NCBI RefSeq assembly: GCF_031755915.1
Contig: NC_083388.1
Location: forward strand, 441,501 to 505,500
DNA length: 64,000 nucleotides
Origin: Ziziphus jujuba
Lineage: Eukaryota > Streptophyta > Magnoliopsida > Rosales > Rhamnaceae
Direction of reading: 5' to 3'
The notes under the pieces were generated by a model, which was not told the DNA's origin, searched no databases, and saw nothing but the letters and a program-made list of their open reading frames with translations. The position numbers and the translations under genes are program-made. Shown here piece after piece: positions 35,390 through 47,684 of this stretch. Each line of letters starts with the position of its first letter. Within the stretch, counting starts at the first letter, position 1.

Positions 35390-38198
35390 ATGGAAGATGA
35401 TGATATTGTAATTGCGGTTTTATACAATGGAACATTGGTACAAAATGATGGTGGTAATTGGGAATATCGAAATGGTAAAAATAAAATGGTTTCCATCGAC
35501 AAGAGATGCACAAAATCAAAGTTAGAGGATGAGATTTTCAATTCTCTTGAGATAGATCAAAATGAATATTTGCTAAAGCTAAAATGGATATATGGACGAT
35601 GTGTAGAAAAGTTGGATCCTACAAAAATACGCTGTGATAGGGATGTGAAATGCTTTATTCAAGAAGTGAGGAATGGAGGGATGACAATGATGCGGCCTCC
35701 AATGTATGTTGAGGTGATTTTGAAAGTTAAACATGTATGTAGAAATGTTCATCAAACATCTTTTGCTTCGGATAATGGGATTAATCTTTATTCTTTTTCT
35801 TATCCTCCAATTGGCGTTCGTCTACCACAAGTTTCCGGTATTGAACCTATTCAGGCTACATCTCAGGAAATTATGATTCAAGAAACTCAGTTTAGAGATC
35901 AAGTTGATGTTCGTGGGGCTTGGACATCATTTAACATCCACGAAGGAGTTAACTATGCTGAACGGTTTCCCAACGATGAGGAGTATGAGCAGTTACATAA
36001 TATTGATCATGATGAGAATTACAATGCAGCAGGGGATGATGTTGACCATAATGATATAGATTTTGATCATGAGTTGCCGGACAATGATAATGATATGCAT
36101 CCTGAAATGAACAATGAAGGAGTTGATGATGTTAGGGTTCATCGTGCTACAAGTGACCACATACCATCGAGCAACATAAGTGGTTCTATGGCCATATTTT
36201 CGTCAAAGTTCACTGGCTGTGAGAGCATAATAGTTGGACAATATGAGCAGTTACATAATATTGATCATGATGAGAATTACAATGCAGTAGGGGATGATGT
36301 TGATCATAATGATGTAGATTTTGATCATGAGTTGCCGGACAATAATAATGATATACATCCTGAAATGAACAATGAAGGAGTTGATGATGTTAGGGTTCAT
36401 TGTGCTACAAGTGACCACATACCATCGAGCAACATAAGTGGTTCTATGGCCATATTTTCGTCAAAGTTCACTGGCTGTGAGAGCATAGTAGTTGGACAAT
36501 TATTTTGCAACAAACGTGACTTACAGAATAAACTGAGTATCTATTGCATGCGAGAAAATAAGGAGTTCAAGGTGATACGGTCAACTACACAACGGTATGA
36601 GGTTGTATGCTTGGAAAATACTTGTAAATGGCAACTACATGCAACCACATTTAAAAATGGAGAAATATTTGTTGTGAGAATTTTTGATAATGTACACAGT
36701 TGCTCGTTAGATATCATGCATCGAGAACATAAACAGGCCAGTAGCCAGGTTATCGGGCAATATATCAAATCTAAATATGAAGGTATTGCACGTGTTTACA
36801 AACCCAAAGATATTCAACATGATTTTTTGCAGAAATATGGGGTGAATATAAACTACAACAAAGCATGGAGAGGTAAAGAGTATGCACTTAACAGTGTTAG
36901 GGGAACTCCAGAGGAGAATTTTGCTAAATTGCCTGCCTACTGTTATGAGTTAGTGTCGAAGAATCCTGAGACTTTTACACGTATCAAAACAGATGATAAT
37001 AACAATTTTGTTTATTTCTTTATGGCGATTGGAGCAAGCATTAGGGGATTTAAATCCCACATAAGACCCGTGTTAGCTGTTGATGCAACTACATTGAAAG
37101 GAAAATACAAAGGATACATGTATATTGCATCGGGCATGGATGGCAATAAGCAAATATATCCTTTGACTTTCGCGTTGGAGATGAAGAGAACGAGCAAGCA
37201 TATAGATAGTTTTTCCAAAACCTCAAGGATGCCATCAGAGATTTTCCAGATTTGGTGTTTGTGAGTGATAGACACCCCACTATTGAAAGGGCATTACGCA
37301 AAGTTTTTTCCAATGTATATCATGCGTTGTGCACGTACCATATAAGCATAAATATTAAAGCAAATGGACATGTGAAAGATGAAACAATAATACAATGTTT
37401 CATGCTTGCAGCTAGTGCATATTTGGTTGAAGATTTTTAGTTTTATATGAGGCAAATTGAGGCAAAAAACAGTAGGGCTGCCCAGTACATTCGATCATGT
37501 GACCCTACAAGGTGGGCACGTTCTCTTTCTCCATGTAGAAGGTATACTATCATGACCACCAATATTGCAGAAAACTTGAATGGTATTTTGCTAGATACTA
37601 GAGAGATGCCAATAATAGCATTAATTGAGCACATACGGGATTTATTGCAAAGGTAGTTTTATGAGCGACGTACTGCAGGTGCAAAATTGACGAAGCTTGT
37701 GATTGACCATATGGAAGAGCAACTCAAACTATGAAATTTGGAGTCCATAGGACTACGTGTGAAAGCCATTAATATGCATAAATTTCTTGTGGAAGGTGGG
37801 AGTTGAGGGGTACAGTTAATCTCCAATAAAAAACATGCTCATGCAAAGTCTTCGATCTTGATCAATATCCTTGTGATCATTGTATTGCCGCTTACAGAGA
37901 TCGCAAAATTGCTTCTTATGGCATGTGTTCTCATTACTACACTGCGGATGCATATCGTGCAACTTATGCTGAGTCCATTTACCCTGTGTTAGATGAAAAA
38001 TAGTGGCATGCCCCGGATGATGTGGTAAGTCGTATTGTTCTTCCGCCAAGATGGATACGTAGGCGAGCCAGTAGGCCGAGGATGCAACGCATACCATCCG
38101 AAGGTGAATATGTTATTGGACGTAGATGTAGTGGATGCGGTGGTATTGGACATTATAGGCAGAGATGTATGAATCCATTGTCTTATGCTTCGAATTAG
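35390..38198 (+). pseudogene. Mutator-like (MURA-type) transposase, broken
   Basis: A 624-codon ORF begins at 35390. Residues 1-110 are the ubiquitin-like/PB1-like N-terminus common in plant MULEs. A duplicated acidic 86-residue segment follows (35984-36241 and 36242-36499). The MuDR DNA-binding domain (about 36500-36720, with CLENTCKWQLHA and VVRIFDNVHSC) and the first catalytic Asp (VLAVDATTLKGKY, about 37070) come next. A frameshift at about 37170 and a TAG replacing Trp at about 37208 end the frame. The rest continues in other frames: the second Asp (VFVSDRHPTIERAL), a TAG at 37438, another TAG for Trp at about 37654, the SWIM zinc finger (CDHCIAAYRDRKI with CSHYY, about 37860-37945) and a CCHC knuckle (CSGCGGIGHYRQRC, about 38125) before the stop at 38198. 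It cannot make active transposase. Confidence 0.9.
35984..36499 (+). repeat. In-frame 258-bp tandem duplication within the MULE transposase
   Basis: Two adjacent 258-base copies encode an 86-residue unit starting YEQLHNIDHDENYNA and ending in GCESIIVGQ or GCESIVVGQ. Only a handful of substitutions separate them, so the duplication is recent relative to the rest of the element. The unit is Asp/Asn/His-rich and ends in the first residues of the DNA-binding domain. Confidence 0.95.
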
Positions 38199-39041
38199 AA
38201 AGTTTTAATTTAGTGTTATGGTTTAATATGTTTTGATAATTATTTCATATCTTGGATATTATATTTTCTACTCCACGGTGGAAGATTTATTAGCAATTTT
38301 TATTTTTAATTTAATCCTAAATGAAAAGAGGCTTTCTGGAGTTGATTTTAAATCTTTAGTTTACATCTCATTTTATGAAATATCCAAATGATTTTGAAAA
38401 GAAAAACAAATATATATCATTTTTTCTTTTCTTTAAAATGGTTATTAATTTTAAATGTCAATACATTTTTTGTTAATTCCATCTTCATCTTATATAATAT
38501 TTGTCTCTACTCTCAATTTTTTTACCCCACTATTAACTTAAATAATCTATTAGAAATTGATTTTCCAAGTGGAGGAAATTAGTTTCTGATAGGAGTAAAA
38601 ATTATTCAACGATTTCCACTTGAAGGAAATTTTTTCCAACAGGAGGAAAACGATTTCCGTTTGGAGGAAAAATTTTCCATTTGGCGGAAAATTATCCAGA
38701 GGCTTCAATTGATCTCCATATGGGATTTCCGACTGGAGAAAATTTTTTCCTCCAGGAGGAAAAGTTTTTCGTATAGAGGAAATATTTTTCGACAAGCGGC
38801 AAAATTTTTTAGAATTTGCAATTGAGCTCGTAAGACGTTTGTGCATAATGGAATTCTAATAAATAAACATGGCACATTTTCTATAAGGTCAATTAGTTAT
38901 CCTTACATCAATAACACATCGTTATCTTTGTTAAATGAACATTATAAGCCACCGTTATCTTTACAATTAAAAGTCTAATATAATAAAGAATATGCATCTA
39001 TAAACATGACAAAAGGAAAGAAAAATGCATCACCACCCAGC
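38199..39041. other. Spacer between convergent MULE genes with GGAGGAAA cluster
   Basis: No gene. Bases about 38560-38800 hold roughly ten copies of a degenerate GGAGGAAA(A/T)TTTTTCC-type word in both orientations, for example AGGAGGAAAACGATTTCCG. See the findings for the matching clusters. Confidence 0.65.
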
Positions 39042-42000
39042 TCATATGCTTAGTTCTTTGTTGTAAGCCTCATATGCATACTTCCTCCAAAAGAACTCCA
39101 TGTCATCTTGTGTGAATGTCACTGATAATCTAGCATGTAAAAACTTGATGGTCTTGAGTGTAAACATGCCATAGTGACCACTACAAAAAAACAATTAGTA
39201 TAACATATATTAGTATTATTAGAACCATATTCAATAGTTAATATTTATTCACCAAACATGTACGTATTAAGGGGCTTTACCCGTTACTCTGCTGAGGCAA
39301 ATTTTGTGCTAATTCACATGTAAACTCATCAATGGAGTCTACAAGATCCGGCCGCTGCTCATAAAAGGATGTAGACCACAGTAAATAAGGTAACATAATG
39401 CATAATTTCTGGAAATAAATTTCTCCCCTGTTTCGGTTGCCAGCCTTATCTGAGTCATATACAGTCATACGACGCTCTTTCAAGTCCACGTGCCCTACCA
39501 GCCAATGTATGTTGCGCTTGTTTAGTGGAATCAATAACTGTCAATACATTACAGGATTTCAGTTAGCACAACAAATAAAGGAAGGGATATGAATAAATGA
39601 ATAGTTAACATTACACAATTTGGACATGTATATTGTACATGATTTACGCATTTCAATGGCTTCAACTCCTTCATTCGTATCCCCAATACATATTCTTGCA
39701 TTGCATATGAGAATTGGAACTTAGATGGATTGGCGAGGAACTTTCCATAATACTGCTCAATGTATACCTACAACAAAATAAATTATTAGTTACCCAAAAT
39801 CACAATAGCCACATATAGGACATCTGGCCTTTAATATGTCTTTACTTACCCAAAATCCTCCATCTATCACCTCAAAACTAGGATAAAAAAACATCAGGGA
39901 ATCGATTGGCACGTACATGAAATAAGTAAGGCAGGACTTTCATATGTTGCATTGAAAGACGAGTTAATTTTAAATTACATCCATGCAGTTGAACAACTAT
40001 CTATGGAATTTATCAAATTATAAAATAAAAATCTTGATCGAAAAATACTTACATCGTGATTTAGCCACTTCTCACTGGTTATAAGCAACTGGAAAAAGTC
40101 TTTACCGGCAGACAAAATGTCCATATCAACCTTTGTTGCCCAACCGGACTTCATAAATTGGTCAAAATTTTTTATAAGTCGCGTGGGTACTGGTTTGTAT
40201 GGGTCAAACATCAAAGTAGAAGATGCACCGGGTAAAGTGCGCTGTAGTTTTTTCCGCAAGCCTCCAACACTGTAAGGAGTTGTAATAGATGCTGCCGCCT
40301 TCCGATCCCGCCTCCCAATATCTATACTTTGCTTAGCAGCTACTACCGTTCTTGCACGTCTGCCGGCTGGAAATTTTGATGGAGACACTTTCTCGATAAT
40401 CGTAACACTTGGTCCAACATCGTCTACAATGGATGGACATGACTGTTTATCAACGGGGGTCGCATCGGGACCAAACTCTTCTTTATTTTCATCTCCTTCA
40501 ATGTCCACTTCCATCCCATCTCCCAACCCATCAGCACCAACTCCCACTCTTTGGTGCTTCATTAACTTATCAAGCTTGGTCTCCAAACTTGCAAACCCTC
40601 TAAGCATGACAATTCTTAAATCCTTAACGTCTTGCCGTACATTAGCCACTTCACCTTCAAGGATAGTTAATCTTTCTCTCAAAGGTACCTAAAAGAAACA
40701 ATAATGATTAGTACTTGCAATAATAAAAAAGATAAACATTCATACAATTTATTCAAACCTCATCATGGGATGGAGTCGTTGGAGGTTAGGATGGAGTCGA
40801 TGGTTTAACACGAACATGAGCCGCAACTCCTGCAGTCGATGATGAAGGCTAGTCTGTCGGCTTATCTCCCATTCGCCGCCTCCCTCCTTTACCTTTACTT
40901 TCCACAGACGCTTGTTTTCATTTCTTACTTCTTCCACTACTTGTAAGTGGAAGACCTTCATCTTTTTCACCATAACTTCCCTGTGGTGGCTTGTCTCGGA
41001 CAGCAGGTGCAACACTATATGGAGTAGTGTCATGATGTACATCCCATGCAATTTTGCCAATATATACACGCACAAATTCAGTTACATTCATTAAGCCATG
41101 AACGGGATACTGCAAAAGACAAAAGGGATTATCATCAAGTGATTATTAAGTAATACTAATATTACTACAAATACTGCAAAAGTCTATAAATAATATTACT
41201 ATGTTGGAATGTATATATATATATATATTTGTACATATAAGTGGAAGAACTCATATACTTACATCATGATGATCGAAGAGTTCAATGGCCTTCTCAAATC
41301 TTGGCACTTGTGAAATATGCCAATTAAGAATTCGAGGGAATGCCATGTCCAGCAACTTCTTTCCAAATGCTTGACCTAACGAAGGAATTGTCTCAAAACC
41401 CCAAATCTATCAAACAATTAATTAATAATGAATAAGTAAAGAAATACACACTATAAATACAAGTGTAACAAACTTTAAATAATAGTGTAACAAACTTACC
41501 ATGAAAGCCAAAGGAAACCCATAAAGACTATAACTCTTTGACTTGTTTAAAGCCATGGACTCTCTATGCTCAAAACCACTCTTCAACGATCTAGTGGTGG
41601 TGGTATATGATAAAGTACCCCATGGATAGTTATTGAAGTACTCTAAATCGTCCACCATCTCCAAGTGATTATGGGGTGCGGTGGCCATGCTTTCTTTGCC
41701 TAGAAGAACCGTCTCTAGGAAATAGAATAAAGCCAACTTCAATCTATTATCGTCGGCTTCATCATCGTCTTGACACTGTGCGGTCATGAAAGTTTCGGTT
41801 ATCTCTGAGTTAGTGACCTTTCGCTTTCCGCCAAAATACGTGTCACTAATACGAGTAGAGATGTTAACTCGCCTATTGGGTTTGTAACCAAACCGTAGAC
41901 CTGTAATTATGGTGAAGTCTCTCTGCGTAAATCTAGCACCACGCCCTCCAAAATTGAATACCATAGAATCCTTGTCGTCGTAAACACATTGCCTATACAG

Positions 42001-42204
42001 CATGCTGTTGACGATGTGGCCACTAAATTGTATCTCGTTGACCTTCAAAAAGTGGCCAAAACAGCTATCCTCGAACTTCTTTATTTGGGCTGGAGTTAGC
42101 TTGAACTTAATATCCGACACAGCTTTCCAGAAGTTCGATCTACAATTAACCTTTGCCCTCGATATCTCCGAGTCCCAAAACCTTTGTTGGTAATCTGAAT
42201 CCAT
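39042..42204 (-). pseudogene. MULE-associated Ulp1-like cysteine protease (C48) gene with DUF1985, disabled
   Basis: Multi-exon gene on the minus strand. Exon 1 (41500-42204) and exon 2 (41263-41406) encode a DUF1985-type region (FGGRGARFTQRDFTIITGLR, then IWGFETIPSLGQAFGKKLLD). Exon 3 (40759-41109) contains three in-frame stops (TGA, TAG, TAA). Exon 4 (40053-40688) is a coiled-coil and charged linker (LTILEGEVANVRQDVKDLRI). An exon at about 39845-39935 has a one-base frameshift. A further exon (about 39610-39773) and exon 39281-39537 hold the protease His (IHWLVGHVDL) and Asp (VYDSD). The last exon (39042-39180) reads GGHYGMFTL where active relatives have a D-C-G core, so the nucleophile Cys is Tyr. 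Ulp1-type proteases normally cleave SUMO-like proteins. Convergent pairing with the MULE transposase is known for Kaonashi-type elements. Confidence 0.85.
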
Positions 42205-42835
42205 TTATCTGCAAATCAAATACAACAAAGCATAACATATGGAGGAAACATTTTTTCAGACACGAGAAAAGCCTGGAGGAAAAAGTTTTCCGCCTGGAGG
42301 AAATTTTTTCCTGTAGGTGGAAAATTTTCCAGAACCTAAATGACATACACCTAACGGGATTTATGCAAAAATATAATGAAAATGGCTAAAGAATCTTTTC
42401 GAACCAGCGCATATGTGGATTTAAAAGCTACAATATCTTCTATATATTAGTGTACATTATACATTAGAAAACAAACCAACCATGGGCATGTGACATTGCT
42501 TCCTAAGGATAACCTATAGTTCTAACACATATATTATGGTTTCACATTCAAACCTCCCATTAAATTCAAACAAAAACACAACTTCATAATAGTTTTAATT
42601 TCACATTTCACATTCTAACCATGCAACACAAACATTTCCGTCACACCAAATAACACAATATTATAAGCATAGCTCATAATGACAAAGGTTCAAAATTGAG
42701 CAATTTATAAAGAGATGACTTATCATCTCTAAAATAATCCATCATGGAAATTATCAACGATTCTGAAAAACCATTCAATACAGCACAAATAAAGGTTATC
42801 AGATTAGTTCGTTACATTAAAGCGACCAATGCTTT

Positions 42836-42868
<33 letters not shown>

Positions 42869-44565
42869 CTCTTTCTTTATCTCTGTAAGTGTGTGTGTAA
42901 TTTTCTCAGCAAACACTTGTAACTCTAACGATGACAACTTTTGTGCTTCAATTTTTTGCTCATTCCATCACTTGCTCCTCCAATGCTGAAAAATATAGAA
43001 AATCAATATTAGTAAGGATCCCAACAAATCTTTCCTTCGACAACTACTAAAGATGAAAGGGAAATTCTAGCACCTGAAGACAAATTACAACAACCTCTAT
43101 ATAAGATCAATAGGGGTAGAAAAATAAATGTAATACACAATTCATACATATTTCCAGTTGAAAAAATGCATATGTGAAAATGAAATCCAACAAGTTATAT
43201 GTTTTTCAACTTATGCTCAATGAATCTTAGAAAAGTAGAGAAGGAAATGTGTAGGCTAGAACCCAAAGGTATTGGCCACAACAATGACAAGCAATTTCAA
43301 TGATATAATACACCTACAATTCACGAATTGAATTAGAACAGGTTACTAATTCAGAAAAACCAATTAGAATTACAGGATCAACAATCCCATATACAAACAG
43401 TTTTCTAGGAACAAAAACCATATTTGCAACTTATGTAACATCTTTTTTCTACACATGTATTTTTAAACTACATCTGAATTTAAGCCACAGAAACATAAAG
43501 AGGTTAATTTCTAAATGACATCCTGTTTGCATAGCCTCTTAAGTTTATAAAAGACATGCATATTATAATTGCAGATACACAGTAAGAGGCTATTCAAAAA
43601 ATCAGTAAACAACTAGATCTTCCTTGCATTGTTAAACCAGAAAGTTTACATGCTTAAGCAAGCAGAAATAATTTTCTATAAGATACTCTTATGGTGATTT
43701 TAGCAATCAAAATCTTCTCATTCTCAAGAAAATATCTCATTAATAGCTACAGGTGTTTGCTTTGTCTCCCACAAAAATCAAGAAAAGGTTTCCTGGAACT
43801 AGAAATAAAGAAATCCATGGACCAAGAATAATATTATGCATATCAAGCTTTTAAAATTAAGTTATGGTATCTGCTAAGGGCCTGTAGAGAGTAAAAGAAT
43901 GATTTCTTCACCTATACGCTTCAACTATAAATGATGAGTTGCACATCTAAAAACTTATTCAGGTACTTGGAAAAGAACATGCCAAATGCTTATAGAACAC
44001 CCTAACCATTTCAATTTCACACTACTTCCTAGATATATATGTGTAGCATTGATGAATTCCCTTCCTCAAATCATCACCATTTGGGCTAGACTAGAGAGAG
44101 TAATTGGCACCAACTTACACAATAAAATGAAACAGTCAACATCAAATATTTAGGCATGTTATCCAAAACAAAATGCCCTCAAAACCATATCAGACACAAA
44201 CACAACCACTCTCATCGTCGTCTTCATAACCATCATCACCTCCACACCCACCACCACCTTCACCACCACCACCACTAATGCCGATGCTGGAGATCTCCTT
44301 ATCAGGCATAGACATCAACGTCTATTTATCTATTATATGTAGAAAACTTTTTTCCTTATCAAACCTATAAAACCCCAAAAAAAAAAAAAATCGACCAAAA
44401 AAAAAAAACCACTTTTTTGGTACATAATGTATAAAAATGAAGAGGGAATAATAAGGAAAACAAAAACCCAGTTGAGAAGCGGAATTAAATTGAAAGTTTT
44501 TACAGGGAATAGGTTGAGATGTTAAAGTGAAGGTAAAAAAAAAAAAAATAATAATAATAATAAGA
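42205..44565. other. Upstream intron/leader region of the Ulp1-like gene
   Basis: Contains a third GGAGGAAA cluster (about 42240-42335), a (TA)n run at 42848-42868, long AT-rich intron-like DNA and a 41-codon Gly/Asp-rich minus-strand ORF (44190-44315). No other gene recognised. Confidence 0.5.
44190..44315 (-). other. Small Gly/Asp-rich ORF (41 codons), uncertain
   Basis: Minus-strand ORF beginning MSMPDKEISSIGISGGGGEG, with a following Gly-rich, then acidic stretch and a Cys/Val end before TGA. It lies between the duplicated leader exons and the Ulp1-like exon 1. Low-complexity composition alone can produce such an ORF, and I recognise no family. Confidence 0.25.
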
Positions 44566-44965
44566 GAGCGAAACTAACCTTTGAAGAAGTTGGACTGTAT
44601 AGCATAAACAACGGGAAAGGAGGAAGATTTCTGGGTCCTGAGCTTCCTAGTTTGGACTTGTGAAAGCAGAGGTTGCTTCTTCAATGTCAATAACAAATCG
44701 GAAGAAAGGAACTGTGAGTAGAGTCGAATGGTGTGTTTCGAAAGGGAAAGGCTAAAAGAAAAAGGGAGCGAAACTAACCTTTGAAGAAGTTGGACTGTGC
44801 AGCATCAACAATGGAAAAGGAGGAAGATTTTTGGGTCCTCAGCTTCATAGTTTGGAATTGTGAAAGCAGAGGTTGCTTCTTCAACCTTAATAATGGATAG
44901 GAGGAAAGGAATTGTGAGTAGGGTCAAATGGTCTATTTCAAAAGGGAAAGGAAAGCCCTAGCTGT
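44566..44965 (-). repeat. Two 200-bp tandem copies of a leader exon with splice donor
   Basis: Copies at 44566-44765 and 44766-44965 are closely similar. On the minus strand each ends with CTTCTTCAAAG|GTTAGTTTCG, a good splice donor, preceded by CT-rich leader sequence. They look like duplicated first exons (possibly with promoter) for the Ulp1-like transcript. Confidence 0.7.
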
Positions 44966-45099
44966 GTTTGAATGATGTGTTTCGAACGGGAAAGGTAAAG
45001 CCCTAGTGTGTTCGAAGGCCTTGCTGTGTTTTAAAAAGAAAAGGGAAAGGGAAAGCAGAGAAAATAAGTGTTTTGGTAGGGAAAAAAGATTAAAAAAAA

Positions 45100-45235
45100 A
45101 AAAATAGTAATAAAGGGTATTTTAGTCCGGATGTCCTAAAAGGTGGCTAGTATTTTAAAAAAAAAAAAAAAAATTTGCTATTCATCAAAAAACCATTTAC
45201 GGGATGGCTACTTTTCGAAAAAACCCTAAATTTTA
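45100..45235. other. MULE terminal-repeat-like sequence
   Basis: The words GGGTATTTTAGTC, AAAAGGTGGCTAG, TTACGGGATGGCTACTTTTCG and AAAAAACCCT resemble terminal inverted repeats of plant Mutator-like elements. It would mark the right end of the transposase/Ulp1 element. I could not find a convincing matching left end between 33.4 and 35.4 kb, so the full extent of the element is unproven. Confidence 0.35.
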
Positions 45236-45639
45236 CACCCATTGGGCTTGGGCTTCAATTTTTAATTTTGGTTTAATTGGATTTACTAATAAATACCATC
45301 GATTTAATGTACAAATATCTTTTTTTTTTCTTTTTTGGTATAAACATTATATGATAAGAAAAGTTAGATATATATATATATATATATATATATATCTATA
45401 TACTTCTTATAGGCCAAAAAAAAAAAAAAAAGTAAAAAAACAAGAAGAGTTTGAAATAATACTGAATAAACCAATACACGTATTTTGATCTTGGGGATGA
45501 AGACATTTAAACTTGCTGGTCTGTTTCTTAGAGGACAAGAAATTAATGCATATAACTAAATTGTTTTTTTCAAGCATTTTTTATTTATTTATTTATTTTA
45601 TCTCCTGCTTTTGGATGGTTATTTTATTCCTTTTGGTTT

Positions 45640-46124
45640 CAATGGAACTTTATTAATAAACACTGGGAAAAAGGAACAGTACACTTTTGATGAAAAAGTA
45701 ATATACATTTACTCATCAGAAATATTGATAAAAATTAAAAACACATCTCATTCAAATGTTTATTTAAAACAAACCTTATTCAGATGCTATTCTGACATTA
45801 AATTGTACAAACATTACTCAGATGCTATTCGGACAGTAATTGTACATAGTAGCTCTCTTTAGTGTGAATCTCCGAAATACAGGAAAAAAAAGTGTTGATA
45901 GAAGCACATGAAGACGCGAATCTTAATAGATTGGATTACAGCAGTTTTTAAAGTGAAAATAATACATATACACATGACTTAAGTTTCTACGTTCTTCTCA
46001 AAAAAAAAAAAAGTGAAAATTATACATATACACATGACTTAAGTTTCCATGTCCTTCTCAAAAGAAAAAAAAAAAGAAAAAAAAAAAACAAAGGAAAATG
46101 AAAAAGTTTCTATGCTCTTGTGAG

Positions 46125-46189
<65 letters not shown>

Positions 46190-46425
46190 GAAATTTTGAA
46201 ATATACTTTTAATTCCCTTATCGAAAATTTATTAAAAAAAAAAAAAAAACTTCAAGTAACTAACTAGCTAGCTTTGATTAATAAACAGTTCCTAAGCATT
46301 GAAAATTTTTGACAAGAAGGTAAACATAGTTCCTAAGCATTGAAAATTTTTACAAGAAGGTACATGAGATAAAACTATCAGAAAGAGAAAATTTACAAGG
46401 TCTAACTATCGGTCGTGTCATACTA
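45640..46425. repeat. Left copy of a duplicated spacer flanking the RLP locus
   Basis: Similar, with indels, to 59273-60118. Shared phrases include AAACAAACCTTATTCAGATG, CGAATCTTAATAGATTGG, ATACACATGACTTAA and TAACTAGCTAGCTTT. This copy has extra internal tandem duplications (about 45950-46060 and 46289-46370) and a (TA)n run of about 60 bases at 46126-46185. No gene. Confidence 0.8.
46126..46186. repeat. (TA)n microsatellite, about 60 bp
   Basis: Near-perfect alternating TA run. Another of about 42 bases is at 47938-47980. Confidence 0.95.
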
Positions 46426-46439
46426 ATAATTTATTTATT

Positions 46440-46857
46440 TAATTTTTAAAGTAAAGTAAAAATCTAATATAAAAAAATAAAACCATAAAAAAATAGAAAA
46501 AATTATTCCATATACTATGTAGTGATCTCCATACGATAGGATTCACACGCTATATGAAAAAGAAAATATATATAAAGTGTATTAAATAATCTCTCATCGT
46601 TTATGGATTGCCAATAAAATTAACATGAAAGTATGTGGATGCCATTTATTTATGTCTAGGAGATAGATCAATTCTTTATTTTTTATAGATATGTATATTT
46701 AAACTATACAAGGCGATTACTTGTGAAAAATTCTATGTTGGTAGATCGCAGCTTAGCTAGCATTAATTACAAATTTGTTTACAAAGAAGACAGCTAAATG
46801 CTGCAGCAGCGTAACTGGCGAGATTAGGGCAAATATTATATACTGATCAGTACTGAA
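46440..46857. repeat. Direct repeat left of a LINE 3' fragment
   Basis: Begins AAAGTAAAAATCTAATATAA and ends GTACTGAA. Matches 47253-47684 over about 430 bases with scattered differences. The right-hand copy starts just after the LINE poly(A). Confidence 0.85.
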
Positions 46858-47234
46858 TGTAGTGGACAAACTTTACTTTAATTTTTTATACGGAAGCAAG
46901 CGTTAAATATGCTGAAATTGTATCTGACTGTCTTACTGGTTCGTCTTGTCAACTCAGAATATAGTGGAGATCTTTTGAATCCTTTCTGCTTTCTGGTGGA
47001 AGATATTAAAGCTTTGCTTTCTTTGGATGGGAATCTGGTGTGTTTATTCAACTACAGGAGACTAATGCTGTAGCGCATTGTTTAGCTAATTATGCTATTA
47101 CTTAATTATCTGTTTATGAGTGATGGCTTAAGGCTGGCCACCCATGGCTAAGTAAAATCCTTCAGGCTGACATTTGTAATCTGGTCTCTTGATTAATAAA
47201 TTCGTATGTTCTTATCAAAAAAAAAAAAAAAAGT
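46858..47234 (+). mobile_element. LINE 3' end (RNase H tail and poly(A))
   Basis: The plus strand encodes the end of a plant LINE RNase H domain (QETNAVAHCLANYA at about 47050-47090) and the usual short tail (EWWLKAGHPWLSKILQAD, after small lesions). A stop, an AATAAA-like signal (TTAATAAATTC) and a poly(A) run at about 47217-47234 follow. It is a strongly 5'-truncated insertion. Confidence 0.75.
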
Positions 47235-47252
47235 AAAAAAAAAAAAAAGAAA

Positions 47253-47684
47253 AAGTAAAAATCTAATATAAAAAAACGAAGCCATAAAAAATAAAATAAA
47301 AATTATTCCATACACCATGTACACCCTCCTTTTCATATAAAATGTGAATCCCATATGATAGGATTCACCTATATAAAAAGCAGAGTATATACACAAGGTG
47401 TATTAAATAATCTCTCATCTTCTGTGGATTGCTAATTAAATTAACATGAAAGCATGTGGATGCCATTTATTCGTGTCTAGGAGATAGCTCAATTCTTTAT
47501 TTTTTTATAGATACGTATATTTTAAACTATACAAGGCGATTACTTGTGGAAAATTCTATGGTGGTAGTCGCAGCTTAGCTAACATTAATTACAAAGTTTT
47601 TTACAGAGAAGACAGCTAAATTCTGTAGCAGCGTGACTGGTGAGATTAGGGCAAATATTATATGCTAATTAGTACTGAAAAATG
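47253..47684. repeat. Direct repeat right of the LINE 3' fragment
   Basis: Partner of 46440-46857 (see that entry). Phrases such as ACTATACAAGGCGATTACTT and GAGATTAGGGCAAATATTAT are shared. Confidence 0.85.

Noticed and set aside
37012..37313. Minus-strand ORFs opposite the MULE transposase
   Set aside because: Shadows of the transposase coding strand.
45204..45488. ORF across MULE-end-like DNA and a (TA)n run
   Set aside because: Mostly microsatellite translation (IYIYIY).
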